From UBA1370 sp964515115 (lineage in GTDB: Bacteria > Patescibacteriota > Microgenomatia > UBA1400 > PJMF01): DNA of 24,185 bases. The notes below the pieces were generated by a model, which saw only the letters and a list, made by a program, of their open reading frames with translations, did not search any database and was not told where the DNA came from. A program made the translations under genes and the position numbers. Shown in pieces: positions 1 to 7,560 of the stretch (positions are counted from its first letter, which is position 1; each line of letters starts with the position of its first letter). Location: assembly GCA_964515115.1 (NCBI GenBank), contig CAZESB010000010.1, positions 1 to 24,185 on the forward strand, given 5' to 3'.

Positions 1-789
1 ATTAACGCTGAAAATGCCGGCCAGTTTGAGCGCACCCTGATTATTGTGGATGAAGGGGCGAGTGTACATTACGTGGAGGCTTGCACTGCCCCCACCTTCT
101 CTACCGGCTCACTCCACTCGGCGGTAGTGGAAATTTATGTCAAAAAAGGTGGCCGCTGCCAGTACACCACGGTGCAAAATTGGTACAAAAACGTTTACAA
201 CCTGGTGACCAAAAGAGCGCTAGTCGAGGAAGAAGGCGAGATGATTTGGGTGGATTTCAATATGGGTTCAAAAGTGACGATGAAGTATCCTAGTTTTATT
301 CTAGCTGGTCAGGGCGCCAGGGGCGAGACGCTGTCGATGGCTTTGGCCGGCGCTGGTCAGCATCAAGACACTGGTTCTAAAGCTATTCACCTGGCGCCCC
401 ACACCAGCTCCAGCATTATTTCTAAATCTATCAGCAAGGGTGGTGGCAGGACCAGTTATCGGGGTTTGATCAATATTGGCCCTCACGCCAAGAACAGCAA
501 AAATACCGTCATTTGTGATGCCTTGCTGCTTGACGGCCAGTCGCGCTCAGACACTTATCCGGTGGAGCGGATTTATAATTCTGAGGTGGCAGTTCAGCAT
601 GAGGCCACGGTTTCTAAAATCGGCGAGGATCAGCTTTTTTACTTGATGAGTCGGGGAATTACTGAAGAAGATGCCAGCAAAATGATTGTCAACGGTTTTA
701 TCGATGACCTGGTGCGTAAGTTGCCGCTGGAATACGCGGTAGAAATGAATCGCCTGATTGATCACGAAATGGAAGGCTCGATTGGTTAA
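1..789 (+). CDS. sufB: SufB, Fe-S cluster scaffold (5'-truncated by window edge)
   Basis: The reading frame is open from base 1, so only the C-terminal 262 residues are present. SufB is the main subunit of the SufBC2D scaffold on which Fe-S clusters are assembled in the cytoplasm. The visible part is the right-handed beta-helix core plus the C-terminal helical tail. The sequence VICDALLLDG carries the cysteine equivalent to the essential E. coli SufB Cys405. It is followed by VQHEATVSKIGEDQLFYLMSRG, the SufB/SufD family tail (EHEATxSKIGEDQLFY in most relatives). The stop TAA at 787-789 overlaps the ATG of the next gene by one base, which implies translational coupling to the SufD-like partner. 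A sufC ATPase gene is expected upstream but lies outside the window. The family assignment is secure. Confidence 0.95.
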   Translation: MNAENAGQFERTLIIVDEGASVHYVEACTAPTFSTGSLHSAVVEIYVKKGGRCQYTTVQNWYKNVYNLVTKRALVEEEGEMIWVDFNMGSKVTMKYPSFILAGQGARGETLSMALAGAGQHQDTGSKAIHLAPHTSSSIISKSISKGGGRTSYRGLINIGPHAKNSKNTVICDALLLDGQSRSDTYPVERIYNSEVAVQHEATVSKIGEDQLFYLMSRGITEEDASKMIVNGFIDDLVRKLPLEYAVEMNRLIDHEMEGSIG

Positions 790-1289
790 TGATGAAAGCA
801 AAGAAAATTGTTGTCGGCAAAGATGAGTTTAGAGAGGTGGTTATTGAGAAACCAGGAGAATATTTAGTGGTTTTGGCGGCTAGCGGCGCCGAGGCGGAGA
901 TCAAGGGCGCTTTTGTAGCCGATGGCAAAGCCAATTTCGAAGTGTCGGTGGTGGTGCACCACCAGGCGCCGCACACTCAAGCCAAGACCATGCTCAGAGC
1001 TGTAGGCAAAGATACGGCCAAGCTCAAGCTGGCCGGCCGGATTATTGTTGACAAAAAATGCAGCAACATCAATTCTTTTTTAACTGAAAGAGTCTTGCTG
1101 CTATCACCGACCGCCGTGGCCGAATGTATCCCTGATCTGGAAATCGAGTCCGATGACGTCCGCTGTTCACACGCGGCCAGCATCACCAAGATTCCGGAAG
1201 AACACCTTTTTTACTTGATGAGTCGAGGTTTAGACCGATCTGAGGCTGAAAAGATGATTGTTGAAGGCTTTTTATCACTTGATGACTAA
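789..1289 (+). CDS. sufD: Minimal SufD-like protein
   Basis: This 166-residue protein matches only the C-terminal half of SufD/SufB (usual length about 400). It has a short beta-helix stretch (residues about 15-130) and the family tail EEHLFYLMSRGLDRSEAEKMI. The motif RCSHAASITKI keeps the histidine equivalent to E. coli SufD His360, which sits at the SufB-SufD interface where the cluster is thought to form. The start ATG overlaps the sufB stop by one base (TAATG; a second ATG follows at once), and I see no upstream extension in this frame. It is probably the SufD partner in a SufBC2D-type scaffold, shortened at the N-terminus. The alternative is a SufB paralogue fragment, but coupling to sufB and the retained histidine argue for function. 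Confidence 0.85.
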   Translation: MMKAKKIVVGKDEFREVVIEKPGEYLVVLAASGAEAEIKGAFVADGKANFEVSVVVHHQAPHTQAKTMLRAVGKDTAKLKLAGRIIVDKKCSNINSFLTERVLLLSPTAVAECIPDLEIESDDVRCSHAASITKIPEEHLFYLMSRGLDRSEAEKMIVEGFLSLDD

Positions 1290-1393
1290 CGATAACCAAA
1301 TGCTAACTCTAATCACATTAATTTCTTTTAATTTTAGGTAATAAGCAACCTTGGCGCTCTCATATCCTAATAAATAGCACCAGCTAACGACTT

Positions 1394-1415
1394 TATAGTA
1401 TAATTATAGTATAAT
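1394..1415 (+). promoter_or_regulatory. Tandemly duplicated -10-like element
   Basis: The 11-base unit TATAGTATAAT occurs twice in direct tandem (1394-1404 and 1405-1415), so consensus TATAAT hexamers lie at 1399-1404 and 1410-1415. They sit in the 153-base space between sufD and the ATG at 1443 and probably drive the unknown 662-residue gene, separating it from the sufBD transcript. No convincing -35 was found. The rest of this spacer (1290-1393) is AT-rich and holds nothing I can name. Confidence 0.45.
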
Positions 1416-1442
1416 ACAAAAACTATTTATTTGGCAAGACTT

Positions 1443-3419
1443 ATGTTGAAAGAAGAAATTAATAACGGTATTGGTGAAAATGGTGAAAACAAACTTAATC
1501 CCGTAGATACTCCAACGGCTGAAAATTCTCACCAAGATGAGCGTGATCTCAATCAAGGCTCACACCCCAATGGCAGCAACGGCAGCCGCGAAAACAGTCA
1601 TCGCCCGTTTGAACGGTCTGCCGATCTGGACAGTTTGGTGGATTTTATTGGCAAAGTAGCTGCCGAAAACAAAATCTTGCCCAAGATTATCCAAGAAGCC
1701 AAGCGAACAGTAAAATTTGAAGGCGATTCCACCGCTACAGCCACGGTCACTGAAACTATTGCTCATTTTTACAGTCTAGAAATAGCCAGACTGCTGTTAA
1801 CCCAGCCAGAGAGTTACTTTTGTTTGCGCCAACCTATTTTTACCGATAATCCCAATCTTTTAGGTTCGATGTTGTTGGCTTTATCGGGGCGATTACGACC
1901 GGAAAATTGTCACATCAATACTGAGATGATGATAGGCACCCAGGCAGCGTTGCTTTTGAAGAAGGATTTTGGCCAAATTTTGACGAGGGCCTACCAGCGC
2001 AATTTGGAGGCTTATGATGGACTGCAGGTTGAAAGAGCTAAGCCTCTTTCTAGAGCTATCAACAACATAGCTTTACGTGGTGGACGCATCAATGAGATTT
2101 TTACCTCGGTGATTAAAGATTTGGAACCTACCCTAATGCCTGAAGCTAAATTCGGAGATTTGCCGCCGATGTGGTATCAGGAGCAGATCTATAAAGCGCC
2201 TCAATTGCGCTCGATTGAATTTAACCCAAGTGAGCTGGAGAAAACTGCCCGCGAAATTGTGGCGGGCATGATTAAGCGTGAGGTTTTGGCAGATCATCCC
2301 AATCCCACCGCGGTCGATTTTTATGATGCGGCTGTCCAGGCGGTGCTTTTTGCTCCAGAAAGCCTCTTCATCTTGAAAGATATTTTGCGCAACCCCAGTC
2401 TTCCCGAAGAGGTGCGACAGAGTCTTCGAGAGTGGATAGAGGGCCGACTTTATTCTTCCAGCGTGATACCTGAGAAAATCCTGGCCAGCCGATTTGGTTA
2501 CCAATTGCAGCAGTGTATCGATAATGTTGCTAGAATTTTTGCTCTCAAACACAATTTTGGAGCAGATAAAGTTTCGGAATTAGCCAATACTCCTAAAGGT
2601 ATTGATAATTTTGGTCCGAGCGATTTTCAATTGCGAAAATTGGTGTATCGCACGGAGAATCCTTCAAAGATACTGGGGCTGAGTTTGGTAAGTAGGAGAG
2701 ATCGAAAGCAACTCAGACAAATTCCTCGAGCTCAATATTTTCTGCTGGCTGACGAATTGGCCAGTGTTGCCCTCGAGCGGCAAGATAAAGCGCTTTTAGA
2801 TTCGCGGCAACTTGATGATTATCTAAAAGTTCACGATATTTTGGACCGGCTCCCCAGAATTGCGACTCAATACCATTTAGAGCGGGAGGAAATTGAACAA
2901 TCGGCTCGTGAAGCTGCTCAGAATTTACTGGCTGCTGGAGAAATTGGTGAGTTGATTGGCCAGACAGGGGAACCGATGGCTAAGTGGGGACATTTTTTTG
3001 ATTCGGTATTTAAGGAAGTGTTTAATAATGCCGAGAGTCCTTTCTCCTTAAAGTGTATGAGTGAAGATTATGACCACACTAGAAGTTGCCGGCAGATTTT
3101 GGAAGCTTACCGCCAATTTTTGGAACAGCCGAGCTTGGCTGGTGGTAATGGCAAGTTTACGCCTGAGCAGCAGATCGCGATGCAGGTATTAGTTAATGCC
3201 AAGCAATATATGGCTACGTTGCTTAAGCAGCTGATTTTACAAGCGCGCTTTGGTGTGGAAACTGAAGATGAGCTGTCGGACTCGAAGGCTGATCGGGTTA
3301 AAGTTGAAGCCAAGAACCGCTTGCCGAGATTTTTAAGAAAATCACTCACACCCAGGCAGCAGTTTGCAGAAATGTGGCAGCCGGTAGCTGGTTATTTGGC
3401 TGCTTTACCTCATTCCTGA
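1443..3419 (+). CDS. Unknown 658-residue, mostly helical protein inside the suf locus
   Basis: I do not recognise the family. A TTG at 1431 would add four residues (MARL), but the ATG at 1443 is the conventional choice; neither has a clear Shine-Dalgarno. The N-terminal ~55 residues are polar and low in complexity (Asn, Glu, Gly, Ser) and probably disordered. The rest is rich in Leu, Ala, Glu, Gln and Arg and looks helical throughout, with no signal peptide, no membrane segment, no Walker motif and no CxxC pair. There are only a few scattered cysteines. It is cytoplasmic by appearance. It has its own promoter-like element upstream and is followed after 54 bases by sufS, so it sits between sufD and sufS. 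That position suggests, but does not show, a link with Fe-S assembly. Codon use and base composition look like those of its neighbours. Confidence 0.8.
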   Translation: MLKEEINNGIGENGENKLNPVDTPTAENSHQDERDLNQGSHPNGSNGSRENSHRPFERSADLDSLVDFIGKVAAENKILPKIIQEAKRTVKFEGDSTATATVTETIAHFYSLEIARLLLTQPESYFCLRQPIFTDNPNLLGSMLLALSGRLRPENCHINTEMMIGTQAALLLKKDFGQILTRAYQRNLEAYDGLQVERAKPLSRAINNIALRGGRINEIFTSVIKDLEPTLMPEAKFGDLPPMWYQEQIYKAPQLRSIEFNPSELEKTAREIVAGMIKREVLADHPNPTAVDFYDAAVQAVLFAPESLFILKDILRNPSLPEEVRQSLREWIEGRLYSSSVIPEKILASRFGYQLQQCIDNVARIFALKHNFGADKVSELANTPKGIDNFGPSDFQLRKLVYRTENPSKILGLSLVSRRDRKQLRQIPRAQYFLLADELASVALERQDKALLDSRQLDDYLKVHDILDRLPRIATQYHLEREEIEQSAREAAQNLLAAGEIGELIGQTGEPMAKWGHFFDSVFKEVFNNAESPFSLKCMSEDYDHTRSCRQILEAYRQFLEQPSLAGGNGKFTPEQQIAMQVLVNAKQYMATLLKQLILQARFGVETEDELSDSKADRVKVEAKNRLPRFLRKSLTPRQQFAEMWQPVAGYLAALPHS

Positions 3420-3458
3420 TTTTGTCCTAATCGACACTAACTCGACCTTTTTCTAACC

Positions 3459-3467
3459 TGGTACAAT
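3459..3467 (+). promoter_or_regulatory. Extended -10 promoter of sufS (leaderless type)
   Basis: TGG TACAAT (TGn plus a five-of-six -10 hexamer) ends six bases before the sufS ATG at 3474, and no Shine-Dalgarno is present. A start site 6-7 bases downstream of the hexamer would put +1 on or next to the A of ATG, so the mRNA would be leaderless. This is inferred from spacing only. Confidence 0.45.
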
Positions 3468-3473
3468 AGACCC

Positions 3474-4736
3474 ATGTTTAATCCCGATGAAATTAAGCGC
3501 GATTTCCCCATCCTGCGGCGCCAGGTAAGCGGCAAGCCGCTGGTTTATTTAGATAACGCTGCCACTAGTCAGAAGCCTCGCCAGGTGATTGAGGTCATGA
3601 CGAAATTTTATGAGCAGCACAATGCCAATGTGCATCGGGGAGTCCACACTTTGTCGGATGAGAGTACTGAAGCTTGGGAGAGTGCCAGGCAGACGATTGC
3701 TGGCTTTTTTGGCGCCGATGAGATGGAGTTGATCCTAACCAGGAATACAACTGAGTCGCTGAATGGTGTGGCTTACGGCTGGGCGGATCATCGACTGCGG
3801 CCCGGTGAGGTGATTTTGACCAGCATTCTTGAGCATCACTCTAATTTGGTGGTCTGGCAAGAAGTGGCTAAAAGAACCGGTGCGGTGGTGGAGTATGTGG
3901 GCTTAACTGATGATGGCAAGCTGGATTTGGCGGATTTAGAGGTTAAACTTGATTCCGGTAAGGTGAAGTTAGTGAGTTTGACCCAAGTTTCCAATACTTT
4001 AGGTGCGGTGGTGGACTTGAGTCGCGTGAGGGAAATCATTGAAGCTCGCTACCAGCCCGGTGAGAGGCCGAGGGTGGTAGTGGATGGGGCCCAGGCTGTG
4101 CCTCACTTGCCGGTGGATTTTGCCAAACTGGGGGTGGATTTCTATGCCGCCAGCGGTCACAAACTCCTGGGCCCCATGGGTAGCGGCATCCTGTTGGTCA
4201 AAAAAGAACTACTAGAATCAGAAGAAATGCAACCGTGGTTTTTTGGCGGCGGCATGATTGCCGAAGTGAGCACTGAAGCGACGGTTTTCAGCGAAAACCT
4301 TGTTGACCGCTTTACTCCGGGCACTCCAGATGTGGCCTCAGCTGTCGGTTTGGCCGCGGCTTGCCGCTATCTCGACTCTTTAGGTATGGAACAGGTGACC
4401 GCTCACGACTTAGAATTAGTAGCCTACGCCCTTTCGGAATTGCAAAAAGTGCCTGAAATTAAACTCATCGGCCCACTCGAGGCTGGCAACCTCGCTGCCC
4501 CGGATCGGCTTGGTTCGGTAGCCTTTTTGCACCAGCACGCTCACGCTCATGATGTGGCCCAAGTGCTCAACAGCGAAGGTGTAGCTGTCAGGTCTGGCCA
4601 TCATTGCGCCATGCCGCTGCACACTGCCAATGAATGGATTGCCACTACTCGCGCCAGTTTTCAGGTTTACAATTCGAAAAAAGATATCGACGCCCTGATT
4701 TTAGCCCTGGAAAAAGTAACCAAGATTTTCAGCTAG
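3474..4736 (+). CDS. sufS: SufS, group II cysteine desulfurase
   Basis: This 420-residue PLP enzyme of aminotransferase class V has the usual length for SufS/CsdA. It removes sulfur from L-cysteine, giving alanine and an enzyme persulfide for Fe-S assembly. The N-terminal YLDNAATSQKP and NVHRGVHTL are typical of SufS. The PLP lysine is Lys230 in ASGHKLLGPMGSG, and VVDGAQAVPH precedes it. The persulfide cysteine is Cys378 in RSGHHCAMPLH, the SufS-type short active-site loop that differs from the longer IscS loop. It is followed after three bases by sufU, the sulfur acceptor, as in Gram-positive suf operons. There is no Shine-Dalgarno; a TGn-extended -10 lies just upstream. Confidence 0.96.
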   Translation: MFNPDEIKRDFPILRRQVSGKPLVYLDNAATSQKPRQVIEVMTKFYEQHNANVHRGVHTLSDESTEAWESARQTIAGFFGADEMELILTRNTTESLNGVAYGWADHRLRPGEVILTSILEHHSNLVVWQEVAKRTGAVVEYVGLTDDGKLDLADLEVKLDSGKVKLVSLTQVSNTLGAVVDLSRVREIIEARYQPGERPRVVVDGAQAVPHLPVDFAKLGVDFYAASGHKLLGPMGSGILLVKKELLESEEMQPWFFGGGMIAEVSTEATVFSENLVDRFTPGTPDVASAVGLAAACRYLDSLGMEQVTAHDLELVAYALSELQKVPEIKLIGPLEAGNLAAPDRLGSVAFLHQHAHAHDVAQVLNSEGVAVRSGHHCAMPLHTANEWIATTRASFQVYNSKKDIDALILALEKVTKIFS

Positions 4737-4739
4737 CCT

Positions 4740-5141
4740 ATGAACGATTTGTATCAACAAGAAATTCTCAACGCTGCTAAAGACAAGAAACACTACGGTG
4801 AACTTGCTGATGCCGACGGTCAATCGACTCACTATAATGCTGCCTGTGGTGATAAAATTTCCGTGCAGGTCAAGTTTGCCGCTTCATCTACCGGGCAGCC
4901 GGCCACCAAACCCCTCGACCAAACCATCATCGAAGACCTCAGGTGGCAAGGCGAAGGTTGTGTCATCAGCCAGGCGGCGATGAGCCAACTCAGCCAGGCA
5001 GTCATCGGCAAAAAAGCCGGGAAAATTCGACAGCTAACGGATCAGGATCTGCTTGATTTGCTCCAGCTGGACAGTATCTCGCCAGGGAGAAAAAGTTGCC
5101 TGCGGATTGGTCTCCAGGCTTTGCAGAAAGCGTTGGGCTAA
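4740..5141 (+). CDS. sufU: SufU, sulfur acceptor for SufS
   Basis: This 133-residue protein is of the IscU/NifU N-terminal fold. The metal- and sulfur-binding residues are in place: Cys-Gly-Asp in NAACGDKI, the middle cysteine in GEGCVISQAAMSQL, and the last cysteine in GRKSCLRIGLQAL. The SufU-type GxGCxIS pattern and immediate placement behind sufS (three bases after its stop) support SufU rather than IscU. In Gram-positive bacteria SufU is a Zn protein that accepts persulfide sulfur from SufS; it is likely to do the same here, feeding SufBCD. The segment PGRKSCL replaces the usual PxRxKC, a mild variation. It is the last gene of the suf block. Confidence 0.92.
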   Translation: MNDLYQQEILNAAKDKKHYGELADADGQSTHYNAACGDKISVQVKFAASSTGQPATKPLDQTIIEDLRWQGEGCVISQAAMSQLSQAVIGKKAGKIRQLTDQDLLDLLQLDSISPGRKSCLRIGLQALQKALG

Positions 5142-5187
5142 AATATTAAAATATAATGAACTCAATAAATTTGGTAGACTTATAGCA

Positions 5188-5760
5188 ATGAGAATTTACT
5201 TAGGCTCAGAAAATCCAGTAAAAATCAATGCGGTTACTGCCGCTGCCAGCGAAACCTGGCCAGACGTGCAAGTAACCGGCTGTAACGTGCCTAGTGGCAT
5301 CAATGATCAACCGCGCTCCGACGCAGAAACCAAACTCGGTGCTCTTAATCGTGCTCGGGCAGCACTGGAAGACGGCCTGGCTATGCTCAGCCGCGACAAC
5401 CAGCCTATCGACGGGGAAAACATTCTTGGTCTTGGCCTAGAGGGTGGAGTTGAGGATGTTGACGGAGAAATGTGGAGTACTGTCTGGTGCGCTGTGGTTG
5501 ATTCGCTGGGTAATCAGTTTTTCTCCAACGGCGCCCGTTTCCAGATTGATGAAATCATTGCAGCCAGAATCAGGGATGGCCAAGAACTGGGGCCGGTTGC
5601 CTCTCAAGTTGCCGGCGAGAGCAATGTCAACCGTAAACAGGGTTTTATTGGTGTTATCACCAACAATTTTGTTGATCGTACCGAAGAATACACTGCCATT
5701 GCTAAGCTCACCATTGGCCTCTGGTATGGTCGTCATTGGAAGAACAAACTGGACCAGTAA
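5188..5760 (+). CDS. yjjX: YjjX/DUF84-type inosine/xanthosine triphosphatase
   Basis: This 190-residue protein begins MRIYLGSENPVKINAV, the signature of the DUF84/YjjX NTPase family. It continues with SGINDQPRSDAET (the family's QPxSDxET motif), GLGLEGGVE, and GFIGVITNNFVDRTEEY near the C-terminus (family GxxGxLTxGxxxRxxxY). Characterised members hydrolyse non-canonical (deoxy)nucleoside triphosphates such as ITP and XTP, so the role is nucleotide-pool cleaning in the cytoplasm. I chose the ATG at 5188 because the family pattern starts exactly there; an earlier start at 5053 would run into sufU. There is no clear Shine-Dalgarno. A TATAAT at 5152-5157 may be its promoter. Confidence 0.85.
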   Translation: MRIYLGSENPVKINAVTAAASETWPDVQVTGCNVPSGINDQPRSDAETKLGALNRARAALEDGLAMLSRDNQPIDGENILGLGLEGGVEDVDGEMWSTVWCAVVDSLGNQFFSNGARFQIDEIIAARIRDGQELGPVASQVAGESNVNRKQGFIGVITNNFVDRTEEYTAIAKLTIGLWYGRHWKNKLDQ

Positions 5761-5797
5761 TGTCAAGCAACCGATGTCAATTAACTGAAAGCAACTT

Positions 5798-6523
5798 ATG
5801 AGTCCAATGCCATTGCCCGCTCCCCAACAATATCGAGCCAGATTTGAAGACAAAGTGGTGCATAACGAAAAATTTACCCAGTTTAAGTTCGAGTTAGTTG
5901 AGCCGCACGAAATGCCCTTTGTAGCCGGCCAGTACGTTTCGATTAAAGTCTCCGAGCGGGGAGACCGACGATCTTACTCGATTTCCAGCTCGCCGGATAT
6001 CAATCACGGTTTTGAGACCTTAGTTGATCTTACCCCTGGAGGCATGGGCAGCACTTTGCTGAACAATCTTCAGTTTGGGGATGAGATTGAGGTTTTGGGG
6101 CCGCTGGGGCAATTTGTCATCGATCCCCAAAGCCAAGAAAACGAGCTGGTTTTTGTGGCTACTGGCTCTGGTATTTCTCCCTTTAAAGCCATGATTTTAG
6201 ACCAACTGCAAGTCAAGCAAGATACCAGACCGATTACCCTCTATTGGGGCTTGCGTTACGCTCAGGAGCTTTTTTGGCAGGATGAGTTTATCGAATTAGT
6301 CGAAAATTACCAAAATTTTCACTTTACGCCCGTCCTTTCCCGCCCACCGGAAGAGTGGCCGCTTTCCAGAGGTCGAGTGACCGATATTCTCGCAGCCAAG
6401 GAATTCAATGACCGAACGGGTTTTTACCTCTGCGGCAATGAAAACATGATCGCAGACGCCGTCAAGCTGCTCCAAGAAAAAGGTATTGATTCTCAGTACA
6501 TCCACCACGAGAAATTTTTTTAA
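5798..6523 (+). CDS. FAD/NAD(P)-binding ferredoxin reductase-like oxidoreductase
   Basis: This 241-residue flavoprotein is of the ferredoxin-NADP reductase superfamily without its own Fe-S or haem domain. The N-terminal FAD-binding barrel has FVAGQYVSIKV and RRSYSISSSPD (the RxYSxxS flavin motif). TPGGMGSTLLNN follows. The NAD(P) half has ATGSGISPFKAM (the GxGxxP nucleotide motif), LYWGLRY, and FYLCGNENMI (the CG(N/P) motif). The C-terminus, HHEKFF, resembles the oxygenase-reductase branch. It should transfer electrons between NAD(P)H and a small iron-sulfur protein. The next gene, 22 bases downstream, encodes just such a ferredoxin, so the two probably form a pair. The electron acceptor beyond it is unknown. 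Confidence 0.88.
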   Translation: MSPMPLPAPQQYRARFEDKVVHNEKFTQFKFELVEPHEMPFVAGQYVSIKVSERGDRRSYSISSSPDINHGFETLVDLTPGGMGSTLLNNLQFGDEIEVLGPLGQFVIDPQSQENELVFVATGSGISPFKAMILDQLQVKQDTRPITLYWGLRYAQELFWQDEFIELVENYQNFHFTPVLSRPPEEWPLSRGRVTDILAAKEFNDRTGFYLCGNENMIADAVKLLQEKGIDSQYIHHEKFF

Positions 6524-6545
6524 GATTAAGGTATAGTGAAAATTC

Positions 6546-6794
6546 ATGACAGTTCAAAGCAAGCAAATTGGCAAGTATAAAGTAGAAGTCATTCGCGACA
6601 AATGCATTGGTGCTGCTAGCTGTGTGGCTATTGCTCCAGCTGTGTTTGAGCTGGATGAAGAGCAAATCGCCAGGGTTATTTCTCAAGCTGGCAATGATGA
6701 CGAGACCAAGTTGTTGGCGGCTCAAAGCTGTCCCACCGCCGCAATTGTTGTCACTAACACCGAAACCGGCGATCAAGTTTGGCCAATTAAGTAA
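6546..6794 (+). CDS. Small ferredoxin, probably [3Fe-4S]
   Basis: This 82-residue protein is of the Fer4_13/Fer4_15 type, with one cluster-binding set. The pattern is Cys20-x2-Ala23-x2-Cys26 (DKCIGAASCVAIAP) and Cys62-Pro (AAQSCPTAAI). The second cysteine of a normal CxxCxxC set is alanine, which in actinobacterial P450-associated ferredoxins goes with a [3Fe-4S] cluster. A [4Fe-4S] cluster with an outside ligand cannot be ruled out. The typical APxVFELDE and CPxxAI segments are present. It lies directly behind the flavin reductase and is its likely redox partner. A TATAGT hexamer at 6532-6537 lies eight bases before the start; no Shine-Dalgarno is visible. Confidence 0.88.
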   Translation: MTVQSKQIGKYKVEVIRDKCIGAASCVAIAPAVFELDEEQIARVISQAGNDDETKLLAAQSCPTAAIVVTNTETGDQVWPIK

Positions 6795-6808
6795 TAATAT
6801 GATATAAA
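6779..6808 (+). promoter_or_regulatory. Possible promoter of the DsbA-like gene
   Basis: TTGGCC (6779-6784), an 18-base spacer and TATAAA (6803-6808) precede the ATG at 6823, with AAGGA at 6814-6818 as ribosome binding site. The -35 lies over the end of the ferredoxin gene. The match is moderate. Confidence 0.35.
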
Positions 6809-6822
6809 TAACTAAGGAAAAA

Positions 6823-7497
6823 ATGAAAAATATCCATCTCCTCATTGGAACTATTGTTATCACTATCGTGATGATCGTGGCAGTGGCAGCACTATTTTCC
6901 GGAAATGACTCTACCCAACAAACTGCTCTGAACGTGCCAGCCGGGGAACTTATGCCTGCTGCTCCTCACATAAAAGGCGCAACGGAATCGGCCACGGTCA
7001 CGATTGTTGAGTTTAGCGACCTTCAGTGTCCGGCTTGTAAAGCTGCTCAGCCTTTGGTTGAGCAAGTTTTAGCCCAATACCCCGAGGATGTCCGGTTGGT
7101 TTACCGGCATTTTCCGCTTGATTCCATTCATCCCAACGCCTGGACTGCGGCTGCGGCTACAGAAGTGGCGGCGCTCAACGGCAAGTTTTGGGAGATGCAC
7201 GATCTGCTTTTTGCCAACCAACTCGAGTGGGAAAGTATCCGCAGCCGCGACGATCTTTATGAAACCTTTGCCGGTTACGCCGAGCAATTAGAGATTGACA
7301 AAACCGAGTTCCTAGAGAAAATAGAAGCAGATGATATTAAAGCCAAAGTGCAAGAGGACGCGGCCACTGCCGCCAGACTCGGTATCGCGGCTACACCAAC
7401 ATTCTTTGTGAATGGACAACAAACCCCTGCCCCTCAACTCATGTCCACCGTTGAGTCACTTGTATCAGCAGCTCCAGCAGCCGCCGAGCAAGAGTAA
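6823..7497 (+). CDS. Membrane-anchored DsbA-family thiol oxidoreductase
   Basis: This 224-residue protein has an N-terminal membrane anchor (residues about 5-25) and a DsbA/thioredoxin-fold domain of the DSBA-like Thioredoxin_4 type. The redox motif is Cys69-Pro-Ala-Cys72 in FSDLQCPACKAAQP, followed by VRLVYRHFPL and HPNAWTAAAA, both typical of the family. The cis-proline loop is GIAATPTFFVNGQ. The domain should lie outside the cytoplasmic membrane and form or shuffle disulfides in exported proteins. No DsbB or VKOR partner is seen in the window. An AAGGA ribosome site lies four bases before the start. The following gene is also membrane-anchored and may be its neighbour in function, but that is a guess. 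Confidence 0.9.
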   Translation: MKNIHLLIGTIVITIVMIVAVAALFSGNDSTQQTALNVPAGELMPAAPHIKGATESATVTIVEFSDLQCPACKAAQPLVEQVLAQYPEDVRLVYRHFPLDSIHPNAWTAAAATEVAALNGKFWEMHDLLFANQLEWESIRSRDDLYETFAGYAEQLEIDKTEFLEKIEADDIKAKVQEDAATAARLGIAATPTFFVNGQQTPAPQLMSTVESLVSAAPAAAEQE

Positions 7498-7560
7498 ATT
7501 TAAATACGGTTAACTTAAGGTAATAAGTTACAGTAATAAAATGAGTAAAAAAGGGGATAG

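Noticed and set aside
5053..5187. Longer N-terminal version of the YjjX-like protein
   Set aside because: It would overlap sufU in another frame; the family pattern starts at the ATG at 5188 and the extra residues look like shadow translation.
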